Positions 43,314-51,218 of a stretch of DNA of 64,000 nucleotides are shown in pieces. A program made the position numbers and the translations under genes. The stretch is taken from positions 3,224,001 through 3,288,000 of the forward strand of contig NZ_CP009287.1 in assembly GCF_000758705.1 (NCBI RefSeq). Reading direction: 5' to 3'. The DNA is from Paenibacillus graminis. GTDB lineage: Bacteria; Bacillota; Bacilli; Paenibacillales; Paenibacillaceae. The notes beneath the pieces were generated by a model. That model was not told the DNA's origin. It did no database searches and saw only the letters and a list, made by a program, of their open reading frames with translations. The first letter of the stretch is position 1. Each line of letters opens with the position of its first letter.

Positions 43314-44159
43314 ATGTCTACCCAAACAAGGCTTCAGGCATTATCGGATTTTCTGAAGGCACGGCGGGCGGCGATATCACCGGCTTCCGCTGGACTGCCC
43401 CAAGGCACACGGAGGCGGACCCCCGGTCTGCGCAGAGAAGAGGTAGCACAGCTCGCCGGAGTGAGCAATACCTGGTATACCTGGCTGGAGCAAGGGCGGG
43501 ACATAAAGGTATCGCCAAACGTACTGGATTGTATTTCCGGCGCTTTGCAGCTGACCAAAGATGAACGGAGCTATCTATTTGCCCTGGCACTGGAGAATGG
43601 GGCCGGACCTGCCGATTATCCGCAGGAGGAGGTCTCCGTGATCAGCCCTTCCCTGCAGAAGATCCTTCAGGAGCTGACTACCTGTCCGACGATTATCTCT
43701 GACCGCCGCTGCAACATTGTGGGCTGGAATGAAGCAGCGGCGCATGTTTTTCTGGATTTTGCCATGCTGCCGCAGGAGGAGCGGAATATGATCTCTCTAT
43801 TGTTCGTCCGGAAGGAATTCAAGCGCCTCGCCGTGAACTGGCAGCAGTTCGTCAGAGGATTTCTATCCATATTCCGGGCATATTACGGCCAGTATGTGGA
43901 GGATCGCTGGTATGATGACTTCATTGCAGAGATGAAGGACCGGCATCCGGAGTTCCATCCGCTGTGGGAGGAAAGCCGGGTCAGCTCGGCTCCGGATGTG
44001 GTTCTTGAATTCCGTCATGCCAAAGCCGGGAAAATGCTGTTTCATTTGACCTCGCTTCAAGTTCACGGCAGTACGGATCTGCGGTGCAGCATCTATACCC
44101 CGGCGGGGGATTCCAATACCGAAGCCAAGCTCAGAATGCTGATGGAACAGCAGGTTTAA
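43314..44159 (+). CDS. XRE-family regulator with MmyB-like ligand domain
   Basis: A 281-residue regulator. The N-terminal helix-turn-helix (about 10-80) contains RRTPGLRREEVAQLAGVSNTW-type residues and WLEQGRDIKVS. The rest is an MmyB-like PAS-type ligand domain: TIISDRRCNIVGWNEAA, EERNMISLLFV and the C-terminal DLRCSIYTPAGDS. A structure of one such domain contained a bound fatty acid (known for the family). Its divergent partner here is a FabF-like enzyme, so control of fatty-acid modification is a reasonable inference. Confidence 0.85.
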   Translation: MSTQTRLQALSDFLKARRAAISPASAGLPQGTRRRTPGLRREEVAQLAGVSNTWYTWLEQGRDIKVSPNVLDCISGALQLTKDERSYLFALALENGAGPADYPQEEVSVISPSLQKILQELTTCPTIISDRRCNIVGWNEAAAHVFLDFAMLPQEERNMISLLFVRKEFKRLAVNWQQFVRGFLSIFRAYYGQYVEDRWYDDFIAEMKDRHPEFHPLWEESRVSSAPDVVLEFRHAKAGKMLFHLTSLQVHGSTDLRCSIYTPAGDSNTEAKLRMLMEQQV

Positions 44160-44278
44160 ATCCAATAAAAATTATTTATGGATTCATAAAAAACTATAAA
44201 TATGCAATATTGGATTTGGCGTTTATACTCCTATTATGATGTTCAATTCTTGTTGAATCGGAAAAGGAGCAAAAAATA

Positions 44279-45382
44279 ATGGCAAAAGTGACCGGATTAG
44301 AAGGCGTAGTTGCAGGAGAAACCGACATCGGTTTGGTAGACGGGGAAAGGGGTTATCTGGTATACCGGGGGTACTGGGCCAAAGAGCTTGCAGTGACACG
44401 TTGCTATGAAGAAGTGGCCTTTTTGCTGTGGAACGGATACTTACCGTCAGCGGAAGAGCTGGAGCAGTTGAAGGAAGAGATGGCAGCCTCCCGTAAGCTG
44501 CCTGAGTATATCCGGCGGATCATTGAACTGCTGCCCGCTACCGTTCCGATGATGCTGGTGCTGCAAAGTACTGTAGCCGCCCTGGGAGAACAGGGGAATG
44601 CTGCTTGGCCGCCGGCACAAGGGGAGGCGGTAAGACTTGCAGCTATCCTGCCGACCATTATTGCATACAGATACCGTACACTGAACGGCTTAACACCCCT
44701 GGAACCGCTGCCGGAACTAGGCCATGCTGCCAATTACTTATACATGCTGACCGGAGAAAAACCAACGGAGGCCCATGTGAAGGCGCTCAGTGCTTATCAG
44801 ATTTTGTGCATGGAGCACGGGATGAATGCTTCAACCTTCGCTGCTCGAGTGGTGCTGTCTACCGAATCGGATATGTATGCATCAGTCGCCGGAGCGATCG
44901 GAGCGATGAAAGGCCCTCTGCACGGCGGGGCGCCTTATGAGGTGATCTCCATGCTGGAGGCTATCGGAACCAAGGACCGGGCGGAACCGTGGCTGCGAAA
45001 TGCTCTGGAGAACGGAAACAAGCTCATGGGCTTCGGCCACCGGATCTACAAGACCAAAGATCCGCGGGCAGAAGCGCTTCAGATCGCAACCCAGGAGATG
45101 ATTGGTAAAGATCCTTCCTTTGATCTGGCACTGCATGTAGAGGCTGCCGCTATCCGACTTCTTGAAGAATATAAGCCTGGACGCCGGCTGTTCACCAATG
45201 TGGAATTTTATGCCGCTGCTATTCTGAAGGCACTTGAGCTTTCGCCTGATATTTTCACACCTACATTCACTGCCGGCAGAATCATCGGCTGGACCGCGCA
45301 TATAATGGAGCAGGCCGCCAATAACCGGATTTTCCGTCCGCAATCCATCTACACGGGTCCTATGCCCCAGAATGAATTCTAG
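44279..45382 (+). CDS. citA: Citrate synthase, CitA-like minor form
   Basis: A 367-residue condensing enzyme making citrate from oxaloacetate and acetyl-CoA. Catalytic His residues are in LHGGAP (H215) and GFGHRIYKTKDPR (H254). The position of the usual catalytic Asp (NVDFYSG) is Glu309 in FTNVEFYAA, as in Bacillus subtilis CitA and not the main enzyme CitZ. The start VTGLEGVVAGETDIGLVDGE also fits CitA. It stands alone; in Bacillus the partner is a LysR regulator, while here an MmyB-type regulator precedes it on the same strand. Confidence 0.87.
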   Translation: MAKVTGLEGVVAGETDIGLVDGERGYLVYRGYWAKELAVTRCYEEVAFLLWNGYLPSAEELEQLKEEMAASRKLPEYIRRIIELLPATVPMMLVLQSTVAALGEQGNAAWPPAQGEAVRLAAILPTIIAYRYRTLNGLTPLEPLPELGHAANYLYMLTGEKPTEAHVKALSAYQILCMEHGMNASTFAARVVLSTESDMYASVAGAIGAMKGPLHGGAPYEVISMLEAIGTKDRAEPWLRNALENGNKLMGFGHRIYKTKDPRAEALQIATQEMIGKDPSFDLALHVEAAAIRLLEEYKPGRRLFTNVEFYAAAILKALELSPDIFTPTFTAGRIIGWTAHIMEQAANNRIFRPQSIYTGPMPQNEF

Positions 45383-45404
45383 AAGCCTATTAATCTATTC
45401 AGAA

Positions 45405-45439
45405 AAACATCCCCGTCCGGCAAGCGGACGGGGATGTTT
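45405..45439 (+). terminator. Terminator after citA
   Basis: AAACATCCCCGTCCG and CGGACGGGGATGTTT pair perfectly (15 bp) around GCAAG, 23 bases past the stop. Confidence 0.9.
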
Positions 45440-45490
45440 GAGCGGAGGAATGATAATGAGAGAGTATGAGGGGGATACTCTGGCGTTATC

Positions 45491-45778
45491 TTAGAAATCG
45501 GATGTTGCAATTTCAATAGTACCGAAAACTGCACCGGCAGCCGTGCTGAGAAGTGCGGCAACCTGCAAGGCGTTAACGGTAATGGTGAGACTGTTCAATG
45601 CAGGAATAACATAAGTGACGGTTGGCGCATTGACCCGGTAAATGACAAGATTCACAGGGAATGCCGATGCATTGTTAACAGTTACAGCCCCGTTAAGGAT
45701 ACCATCCAGATTCTCGTAGTAGGATTTACCTACTGAGGGTGCCAGGTTGAAGAATTGTTGCGGTAACAAGATAGCCAT
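45491..45778 (-). CDS. Small beta-rich protein, possibly sporulation-linked
   Basis: A 95-residue protein with no signal peptide, no Cys and a strand-rich pattern: GAVTVNNASAFPVNLVIYRV, TYVIPALNSLTITV and FGTIEI. The alternation of short hydrophobic strands and N/S/T turns recalls small jelly-roll subunits such as the DUF3992 endospore-appendage proteins of Bacillales, but this is a weak likeness. AAGGAGG precedes the ATG. A sigma-K-like promoter element and a 14-bp palindrome lie upstream, so late mother-cell expression is possible. Confidence 0.55.
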   Translation of the reverse strand: MAILLPQQFFNLAPSVGKSYYENLDGILNGAVTVNNASAFPVNLVIYRVNAPTVTYVIPALNSLTITVNALQVAALLSTAAGAVFGTIEIATSDF

Positions 45779-45801
45779 GGTAATGACCTCCTTTTCATTT
45801 G

Positions 45802-45849
45802 ATAGAATATTCTATTCGGTTACTCTATGATTGCTTTGACAAATGTCAC
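45802..45849 (-). promoter_or_regulatory. Sigma-K-like promoter and palindrome
   Basis: On the minus strand CATAGAGTA (45821-45829) fits the sigma-K -10 CATAnnnTA, and an AC (45845-45846) lies 15 bases upstream as a -35. Between this and the ribosome site lies the perfect palindrome ATAGAATATTCTAT (45802-45815). Confidence 0.45.
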
Positions 45850-45947
45850 AGGAGATTAGCACAAATTAATAGTATACAGGCAGGTATCCGGAAGCTTGTA
45901 ATATGTTACACTAGGAAATAATTCTGTGAATAGTAAGGAGAATCAAG

Positions 45948-46724
45948 ATGACCAAGCTGGTGTCCTGGAATGTGAACGGCCTGAGAGCCTGCGTTAGCAA
46001 GGGGTTTATGAATTACTTCAAAGAGGCTGCGGCAGATATTTTTTGTGTGCAGGAGACTAAGCTTCAGGAGGGGCAGATTCTTCTGGATCTGGGAGAAACG
46101 TATGAACAGTACTGGAACTATGCGGTGAAAAAAGGGTATTCGGGAACGGCTGTTTTTACTAGAATTAAGCCGCTCTCTGTAAGATACGGAATGGAAACAG
46201 ATTCGGAGCCTGAAGGGCGGATCATTACCCTGGAGTTTCCCAACTTCTATCTGGTCAATGTCTATACTCCGAACGCCAAACGCGATTTGACGAGACTGGA
46301 TTACAGAATGGAATGGGAGGACCGCTTCCGCAGCTATCTGCTGGAACTGGACAAACGCAAGCCCGTACTGGTCTGCGGAGATTTGAATGTGGCCCATCAG
46401 GAGATTGATCTGAAGAATGCCAAGGCTAACCGTGGAAATTCAGGCTTCACGGATGAAGAGCGGGGAAAGATGACCGAGCTTTTGGCGTCAGGCTTCATTG
46501 ATTCGTTCAGACACCTGCATCCCGATCAGGAAGGGGCTTATACCTGGTGGTCTTATATGCCGAAGATCAGAGAGCGGAACGTGGGCTGGCGCATTGACTA
46601 CTTTCTGGCCTCATCGCGCCTTGCACCGCAGCTTGAGATAGCGGGGATGGAATGCAGTGTAATGGGCAGCGATCATTGCCCGGTGGTGTTGCAGCTTGAG
46701 GACAGACCGCAATCTTCTCTTTAA
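45948..46724 (+). CDS. exoA: Exodeoxyribonuclease III / AP endonuclease
   Basis: A 258-residue exonuclease III-family enzyme that nicks at abasic sites for base-excision repair. Active-site segments are SWNVNGLRA, CVQETKL (E36), CGDLNVAHQEIDLKN, IDYFLAS and the end GSDHCPVVLQL, which holds the catalytic Asp-His. The length and order match Bacillus ExoA. AAGGAG precedes the ATG, and a terminator follows 15 bases after the stop, so it is a single-gene unit. Confidence 0.93.
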   Translation: MTKLVSWNVNGLRACVSKGFMNYFKEAAADIFCVQETKLQEGQILLDLGETYEQYWNYAVKKGYSGTAVFTRIKPLSVRYGMETDSEPEGRIITLEFPNFYLVNVYTPNAKRDLTRLDYRMEWEDRFRSYLLELDKRKPVLVCGDLNVAHQEIDLKNAKANRGNSGFTDEERGKMTELLASGFIDSFRHLHPDQEGAYTWWSYMPKIRERNVGWRIDYFLASSRLAPQLEIAGMECSVMGSDHCPVVLQLEDRPQSSL

Positions 46725-46739
46725 AATGGATAAACATTC

Positions 46740-46776
46740 AGGACCGTGCGCTCCGATATGGGTCACGGTCCTTTTT
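46740..46776 (+). terminator. Terminator after exoA
   Basis: AGGACCGTG (46740-46748) pairs with CACGGTCCT (46764-46772), followed by T4. Confidence 0.87.
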
Positions 46777-46884
46777 CATTGTTTAGAACGTGAATTCAGC
46801 GACTTTGCCCAGCAGGGCGGTAATCAGCCGGAATCGGTAGCCTTTTTCGACTAGAGCTGGTGAAGAAGCAAGTAAACAATCAAT

Positions 46885-47070
46885 AGTTGGAAAAAGGGAA
46901 CTTATTTCCCCTCCAAATCAACAAATGGGAGATTTAAGTGGAAAAAGGGAACTTAAATGGGTCATTTTACCCGCTCAGGAGCGAAATCAGCTGAATTAGT
47001 GATCTTTTTTCCAACTTAGGCTGTTGAGATTGGTATGATGAGGCAAATGAGTGATCTTTTTTCCACTTGG
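46885..47070. repeat. Dispersed repeat, copy C (full palindromic unit)
   Basis: Two reverse motifs (AGTTGGAAAAAGGGAACTTA at 46885 and AAGTGGAAAAAGGGAACTTA at 46936, 52 apart) face two forward motifs (TTTTTTCCAACTT at 47005 and TTTTTTCCACTT at 47057, also 52 apart). The centre includes CCGCTC-AGGA-GCG. This is the most complete copy. The 418-base gap between convergent exoA and the serine hydrolase gene holds only this and the exoA terminator. Confidence 0.78.
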
Positions 47071-47142
47071 AATTGCCGCCGGATTCTTGAAGGAATGGAA
47101 AGGCCGCGTAGCTGTTTTGTTCTTTTCCGCAAATGCGTTTTT

Positions 47143-48609
47143 CTATACCAGGTGGCCGACGAATAGGGCTTCCTGATCCTCAGCCGACATGGACACATTG
47201 AATTGCTGTTTGACGGCAATGGAGGTGTCGTGAACTTCAACTTCAAGGGTGAGACAGAAGGGGGTTTCCACGCACAGCATTGTGATCTTAAGTTTATTCT
47301 CAGCGGTCCAGGTGAAGTAGGACATGATCAGATTCTTTTTGTGGTCCAATATTTTGGCCCAGCTTTCTGACCACTCGCCACGGCCAAGCGTGACTGTCTG
47401 CTCACCGAACTTGCCTTGTAAGGTTAATACTGCTTTTTCAGCGTCGAATGAAACCCTTAAGGTATCCAGCTTATGCGAATTATCTTCCAGCCGGTATGCT
47501 TTTCCGTTCAAAACTGCCTCAAGTGCTGAAGTCTGCTGCTTAAGCACGGGTTGTATGCTTAAATGCTCAAGGAGCAGGACAAGCTCGGCATTAGCAGCGG
47601 AATCACTCATGCCCCCCTGCGGCTTCAAACTCATGGCGGGAAGCAGAATATTCCATACCCCGTTCATAATACCCTGCATGTCACTGCTCCCGCTTGTTAT
47701 GGCAACTACAGCATCCTGTTCCGGCATGACGATACAGAATTGGCCAAAAGCTCCGTCACCGCGGTATGCATTTGAGCGGCATCTCCAGAATTGGTAACCA
47801 TATCCCTGGGTCCAATCGCTGCTGCTTGCACCCGGGCTGCCGTCATTATTGTCAATTTGCCTGGAGGTTGCGGCGGCGATCCATTTTCGGGGCAGCAGCT
47901 GACGGTTATTCCATACACCTTGCTGCAAATACAGCTGACCGAATGCTGCAATATCCTCGGTAGTAATACTTAATCCATAGCCGCCGATATTGATTCCCCG
48001 GGGACAGGAATCCCAGGTTGGATTACGGATGCCCAGCGGCTCAAACAAGCGGGACTCCAGATATTGGAGTAAAGTGAGACCGCTTACTTTTTGTAGAATA
48101 GCAGACAGCATATATGTGGCACCGGTGTTGTAGAGAAAATGGGTGCCGGGGATCTTCCCGACCGGAAGCTGCAGGAATGCTCTGGCCCAGTTGCCGTCCT
48201 CGCTATCCAACATATACGAAGCGGTGTCCTCGGTATGGCCGGTTCCCATCATCAGCAGGTGGCTTATATTCATCATAGCCAGATGGGGACTGATGACGGC
48301 TGGCACATCTTCGGGAAAAAAGGAAACCACCTTGTCCTCCACCGACAAAAGCCCATCTGCTACTGCCAGGCCTATAGCTGTCGAGGTAAAGCTTTTGCTG
48401 AGTGAAAATATTGAATGCGGCAGTTCCGGCCGATAAGGCGACCACCAGCCTTCCGCCACGACAGCCCCATGACGCAGCAGCATGAAGCTGTGCAGCCCCA
48501 ATTGCTGTTCCTCCATGTGCCTCAGAAAAGCAGAAATTGCTGTTGACGAAATCCCTTGCGCTTCCGGCAGGCTTCTTGGCAATGGTCTGGTGATTTGCAC
48601 ATTTTCCAT
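47143..48609 (-). CDS. Class C beta-lactamase-fold serine hydrolase
   Basis: A 488-residue serine hydrolase. The nucleophile motif SLSK is at 69-72 (S69, K72), the Tyr motif is LYNTGATY and a Gly-rich DGAFGQF stretch stands near the third-box position. Residues from about 330 form an extra C-terminal beta domain. No signal peptide is seen, so a cytoplasmic esterase or peptidase-like role is more likely than wall synthesis. ATG 48609 is preferred because the GGGGAG site lies eight bases upstream, against two bases for ATG 48615. Confidence 0.82.
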   Translation of the reverse strand: MENVQITRPLPRSLPEAQGISSTAISAFLRHMEEQQLGLHSFMLLRHGAVVAEGWWSPYRPELPHSIFSLSKSFTSTAIGLAVADGLLSVEDKVVSFFPEDVPAVISPHLAMMNISHLLMMGTGHTEDTASYMLDSEDGNWARAFLQLPVGKIPGTHFLYNTGATYMLSAILQKVSGLTLLQYLESRLFEPLGIRNPTWDSCPRGINIGGYGLSITTEDIAAFGQLYLQQGVWNNRQLLPRKWIAAATSRQIDNNDGSPGASSSDWTQGYGYQFWRCRSNAYRGDGAFGQFCIVMPEQDAVVAITSGSSDMQGIMNGVWNILLPAMSLKPQGGMSDSAANAELVLLLEHLSIQPVLKQQTSALEAVLNGKAYRLEDNSHKLDTLRVSFDAEKAVLTLQGKFGEQTVTLGRGEWSESWAKILDHKKNLIMSYFTWTAENKLKITMLCVETPFCLTLEVEVHDTSIAVKQQFNVSMSAEDQEALFVGHLV

Positions 48610-48678
48610 AAGCATTTCTCCCCTGATAGATAAGAATAAGAACTGAAACTACTATATTATACCAGTGTTAGACATGGA

Positions 48679-48705
48679 AAAGGGAGCCTTCATGAGGCTC
48701 CCTTT
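48679..48705. terminator. Terminator of the VanZ-RDD gene
   Basis: AAAGGGAGCCT and AGGCTCCCTTT pair perfectly around a 5-base loop, four bases past the minus-strand stop; it is symmetric and may work both ways. Confidence 0.8.
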
Positions 48706-48709
48706 CAGC

Positions 48710-49843
48710 TTATATGGAATTATCCGCAAGGTTCTCTGCCGATGTCTGTTGTTTGTGGGGCCAGGTAATCTGGTTCTGCGTCTTGCTCCACTGTTCATAC
48801 ACCAGCAGCGGATTTCGTTTGAAGACACGGATGATGAGGTGAACGAGGAACATAAAGTCCAGAAGCATTACCAGGGTGTACGGTATTCCTGTCCATGGAC
48901 CGGGCAGGCTGGTCAGCAGAGAAGGAGTAGTCAGAAAGACATTTGCTCCGATGAGAACCCCGTACTGAAGAACATATCTTACGGTCAGGCCCCATAAGCG
49001 GTTGCAGCCGTCCCGGCTGCTGATGCGGATGCGCACAACCCATTTGCCAAAGGTCCGCCCGCCTGTGCAGCAGGGCAGCAGAATAAAATATACAGCTGTC
49101 GTAATCCAGTAAGCCCCTTGCAGCTGCCAAGACTGGAGCGTCAGGAACGGTATCATCCAGATGGGCAGGTCCAGCATCCAGGCAATGCCTCTGCGTGTAT
49201 ACGTGACTCTTTTGGCCGAGTGATCCACCTTGGAGTCAAGCTGTTCGATACGCGGCAGCAGTGCGGATATCCAGAGCGCGATCCGGTAACCTAAAATTCC
49301 CCCCAGCGTGTTGGTGATCAAATCGTCAACATCGAAGATCCGGTAAGGATGATCGAAAAATCCGTAGATCCCTGTAATCTGTGTTACCTCGAAGAGCAGG
49401 GAGAGGCCAAAGGAGAGCAGGATGCACACCACCCAACGTGTCCGGAAATAATAGCCCAAGAACAAGCCGAACGGGACAGTCAGCACCACGTTGAACGCAG
49501 CCAGGAGAAAATCACGCTGACGGAAAATACTGAAATAGGAAAGGAAATTCCCCGGGTCGATATTGGAATTCCGTCTGATTTCCTGGATGAATTGCAGCGG
49601 GATATGCTGAATAATACTGCCGGTAGGCGCTGCGTTGTGCCTTGAAGCTGGCATCGGAAGCATAATTAGGTAGAAAGCGTTCAGCAAATAGAGCAGCAGC
49701 AGATACAGGACGATAGCGCGAATCTTGTTGATATAGCCATGCCGCCTGTACTGAACCACAAGGAAGGGAAGCGTGAACACCAGCGCCGCCACCGGAAAAG
49801 ACATGAATGCATATGAGATTGGGAATAGATAGGATTGAAACAT
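48710..49843 (-). CDS. VanZ-RDD fusion membrane protein
   Basis: A 377-residue membrane protein with about eight helices. The N-terminal part (about 1-215) is VanZ-like: LLYLLNAFYLIMLPMPAS, NVVLTVPFGLFLGYY, SLLFEVTQ and the acidic FDVDDLITNTLGGILGY. The C-terminal part (about 225-350) is an RDD domain: RRGIAWMLDLPIW, GGRTFGKWVVRIRI and LGLTVRYVLQYG-like residues. VanZ homologues are linked to glycopeptide tolerance, and RDD proteins to ion or small-molecule movement. The exact role is unknown. Confidence 0.82.
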   Translation of the reverse strand: MFQSYLFPISYAFMSFPVAALVFTLPFLVVQYRRHGYINKIRAIVLYLLLLYLLNAFYLIMLPMPASRHNAAPTGSIIQHIPLQFIQEIRRNSNIDPGNFLSYFSIFRQRDFLLAAFNVVLTVPFGLFLGYYFRTRWVVCILLSFGLSLLFEVTQITGIYGFFDHPYRIFDVDDLITNTLGGILGYRIALWISALLPRIEQLDSKVDHSAKRVTYTRRGIAWMLDLPIWMIPFLTLQSWQLQGAYWITTAVYFILLPCCTGGRTFGKWVVRIRISSRDGCNRLWGLTVRYVLQYGVLIGANVFLTTPSLLTSLPGPWTGIPYTLVMLLDFMFLVHLIIRVFKRNPLLVYEQWSKTQNQITWPHKQQTSAENLADNSI

Positions 49844-50061
49844 GGTCCACCTGCCGTGAATGAGATAATTGTTGCAAATGTTGAGCTTCGGGTGATCTTT
49901 ACTTCGCGCTGCAGACCCCTTCTGGAAGTTAGACGATGCTTAAAGTTGGAATCACTGCAGAACAGCACAATTCTGATATTATAATGTTCATTGAACAGGA
50001 GTGCAACTAATGAATTGGGCCAATCCGGCATACATATGTCTGGAGAGGAGCGTGAAGCAGT

Positions 50062-50409
50062 ATGGAGAAGAAAGTTCAGCAATATTACAAACTAAAAGCC
50101 AAGCTGAAGGAAATGGAAAAGGAGCTCAGCGAGCTTCGGCAAGACATCCTGGCCTATTGCACGGAAAAAGGGGAGGCGGACAGTGAAATTGGCGGCTACA
50201 GGGTCAAGCTGATTACGCAAAACCGCAAAGAATACGATGACGACAAGCTGTTTCAGACGTTATCCGATCCGGAGGTCTGGCGGCTGCTCTCCAAAGCTGA
50301 CCCGGCCAAGATCGCCAGCCTGTCCAAGCTGAACATTATCGATGAAGGCAAAATCGCCCATACGTATGCGCTTAAGACAGTGACTCTTCTGCAGGTGGAT
50401 AAGAAGTAG
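50062..50409 (+). CDS. Small coiled-coil protein of unknown function
   Basis: A 115-residue soluble protein. Residues ~5-35 form a charged coiled coil (KLKAKLKEMEKELSELRQDI). A beta-like segment (EIGGYRVKLITQNRKEYDDDKL) follows and then a helical end. The shape resembles small phage-derived recombination or host-nuclease-inhibitor proteins, but I do not recognise a family. GAGAGGAG lies about 12 bases before the ATG. Neighbours do not suggest a role. Confidence 0.6.
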   Translation: MEKKVQQYYKLKAKLKEMEKELSELRQDILAYCTEKGEADSEIGGYRVKLITQNRKEYDDDKLFQTLSDPEVWRLLSKADPAKIASLSKLNIIDEGKIAHTYALKTVTLLQVDKK

Positions 50410-50523
50410 GAAGGATCAATGCTGGGCAGGTGTACAATCATATACTTTTTTCATATTTATCTCACAGAATATCCGTATCCAATTGTTATTCTAAAGTCAC
50501 TTCAAAGGAAGAGGTGATTCAAG

Positions 50524-51075
50524 ATGAATAACAAATGGACAAGAAAAGCAATCGCATTAGTAGCTGTGATGAGTGTGGTGGGCGGCTCTGCCAGTGCATT
50601 TGCGGCGTCGGCACCAGTCAAGACAACGATTGTATCCAAGGCGGCTGCACCTGCTGCCAAAACTCTCACATCTGCACAAGCTGCCGCACCTGCCATGAAG
50701 CATTCCGCACCTGCCGTTACCGCCAGCCACTCGGCAAAAACAACAGCTAAACCGTCCGTAAGCAAAACAACGGCAAAAGCAGCCAAGCCGGCTGTTAAGA
50801 AAACAGCGGTGAAGACAGCAGCCAAGCCGGCTGTTAAGAAAACAGCGGTGAAGACAGCAGCCAAACCGGCTGTTAAGAAAGCAGCGGTGAAGACAGCAGC
50901 CAAACCGGCTGTTAAGAAAACAGCGGTGAAGACAGCAGCCAAACCGGCTGTTAAGAAAACAGCGGTGAAGACAGCAGCCAAGCCGGCTGTTAAAAAACCA
51001 GTCGTGAAGACAACCGCCAAACCGGCCGCAAAGACAACAACCGCCGCTCCGGCTGTGAAATCCAAGAAGAAATAA
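50524..51075 (+). CDS. Secreted Lys/Ala/Pro repeat protein (histone H1-like)
   Basis: A 183-residue protein with a signal peptide (about 1-28, ending SAFAA) and a mature part made almost only of Lys, Ala, Thr, Pro and Val. Six 13-residue repeats (AAKPAVKKTAVKT) occupy about residues 86-163. The charge is strongly positive, like H1-type tails, but the export signal suggests binding to anionic wall polymers or extracellular DNA. A GGAAGAGGTG site precedes the ATG. Confidence 0.72.
   Translation: MNNKWTRKAIALVAVMSVVGGSASAFAASAPVKTTIVSKAAAPAAKTLTSAQAAAPAMKHSAPAVTASHSAKTTAKPSVSKTTAKAAKPAVKKTAVKTAAKPAVKKTAVKTAAKPAVKKAAVKTAAKPAVKKTAVKTAAKPAVKKTAVKTAAKPAVKKPVVKTTAKPAAKTTTAAPAVKSKKK
50779..51012 (+). 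repeat. Six in-frame 39-bp tandem repeats
   Basis: Units begin at 50779, 50818, 50857, 50896, 50935 and 50974. Units 1-5 differ at only one or two bases; unit 6 is diverged at its end. The near identity, including synonymous positions, points to recent expansion or ongoing homogenisation. Confidence 0.92.
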
Positions 51076-51131
51076 CTCATCGGCTTTGTGTTCTGAAACA
51101 GGCTGTTCAGCTTCAAAGTACATCTGTAACC

Positions 51132-51165
51132 AAGACGGGACCGCATGCGGGTTTCCCGTCTTTTG
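51132..51165 (+). terminator. Terminator after the repeat protein
   Basis: AAGACGGG (51132-51139) pairs with CCCGTCTT (51155-51162), followed by TTG. Confidence 0.8.
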
Positions 51166-51218
51166 TCTATTATGTTACCCTGTATATATAATAGGTTTAG
51201 ATAGAAAGGCAGAGTGAC

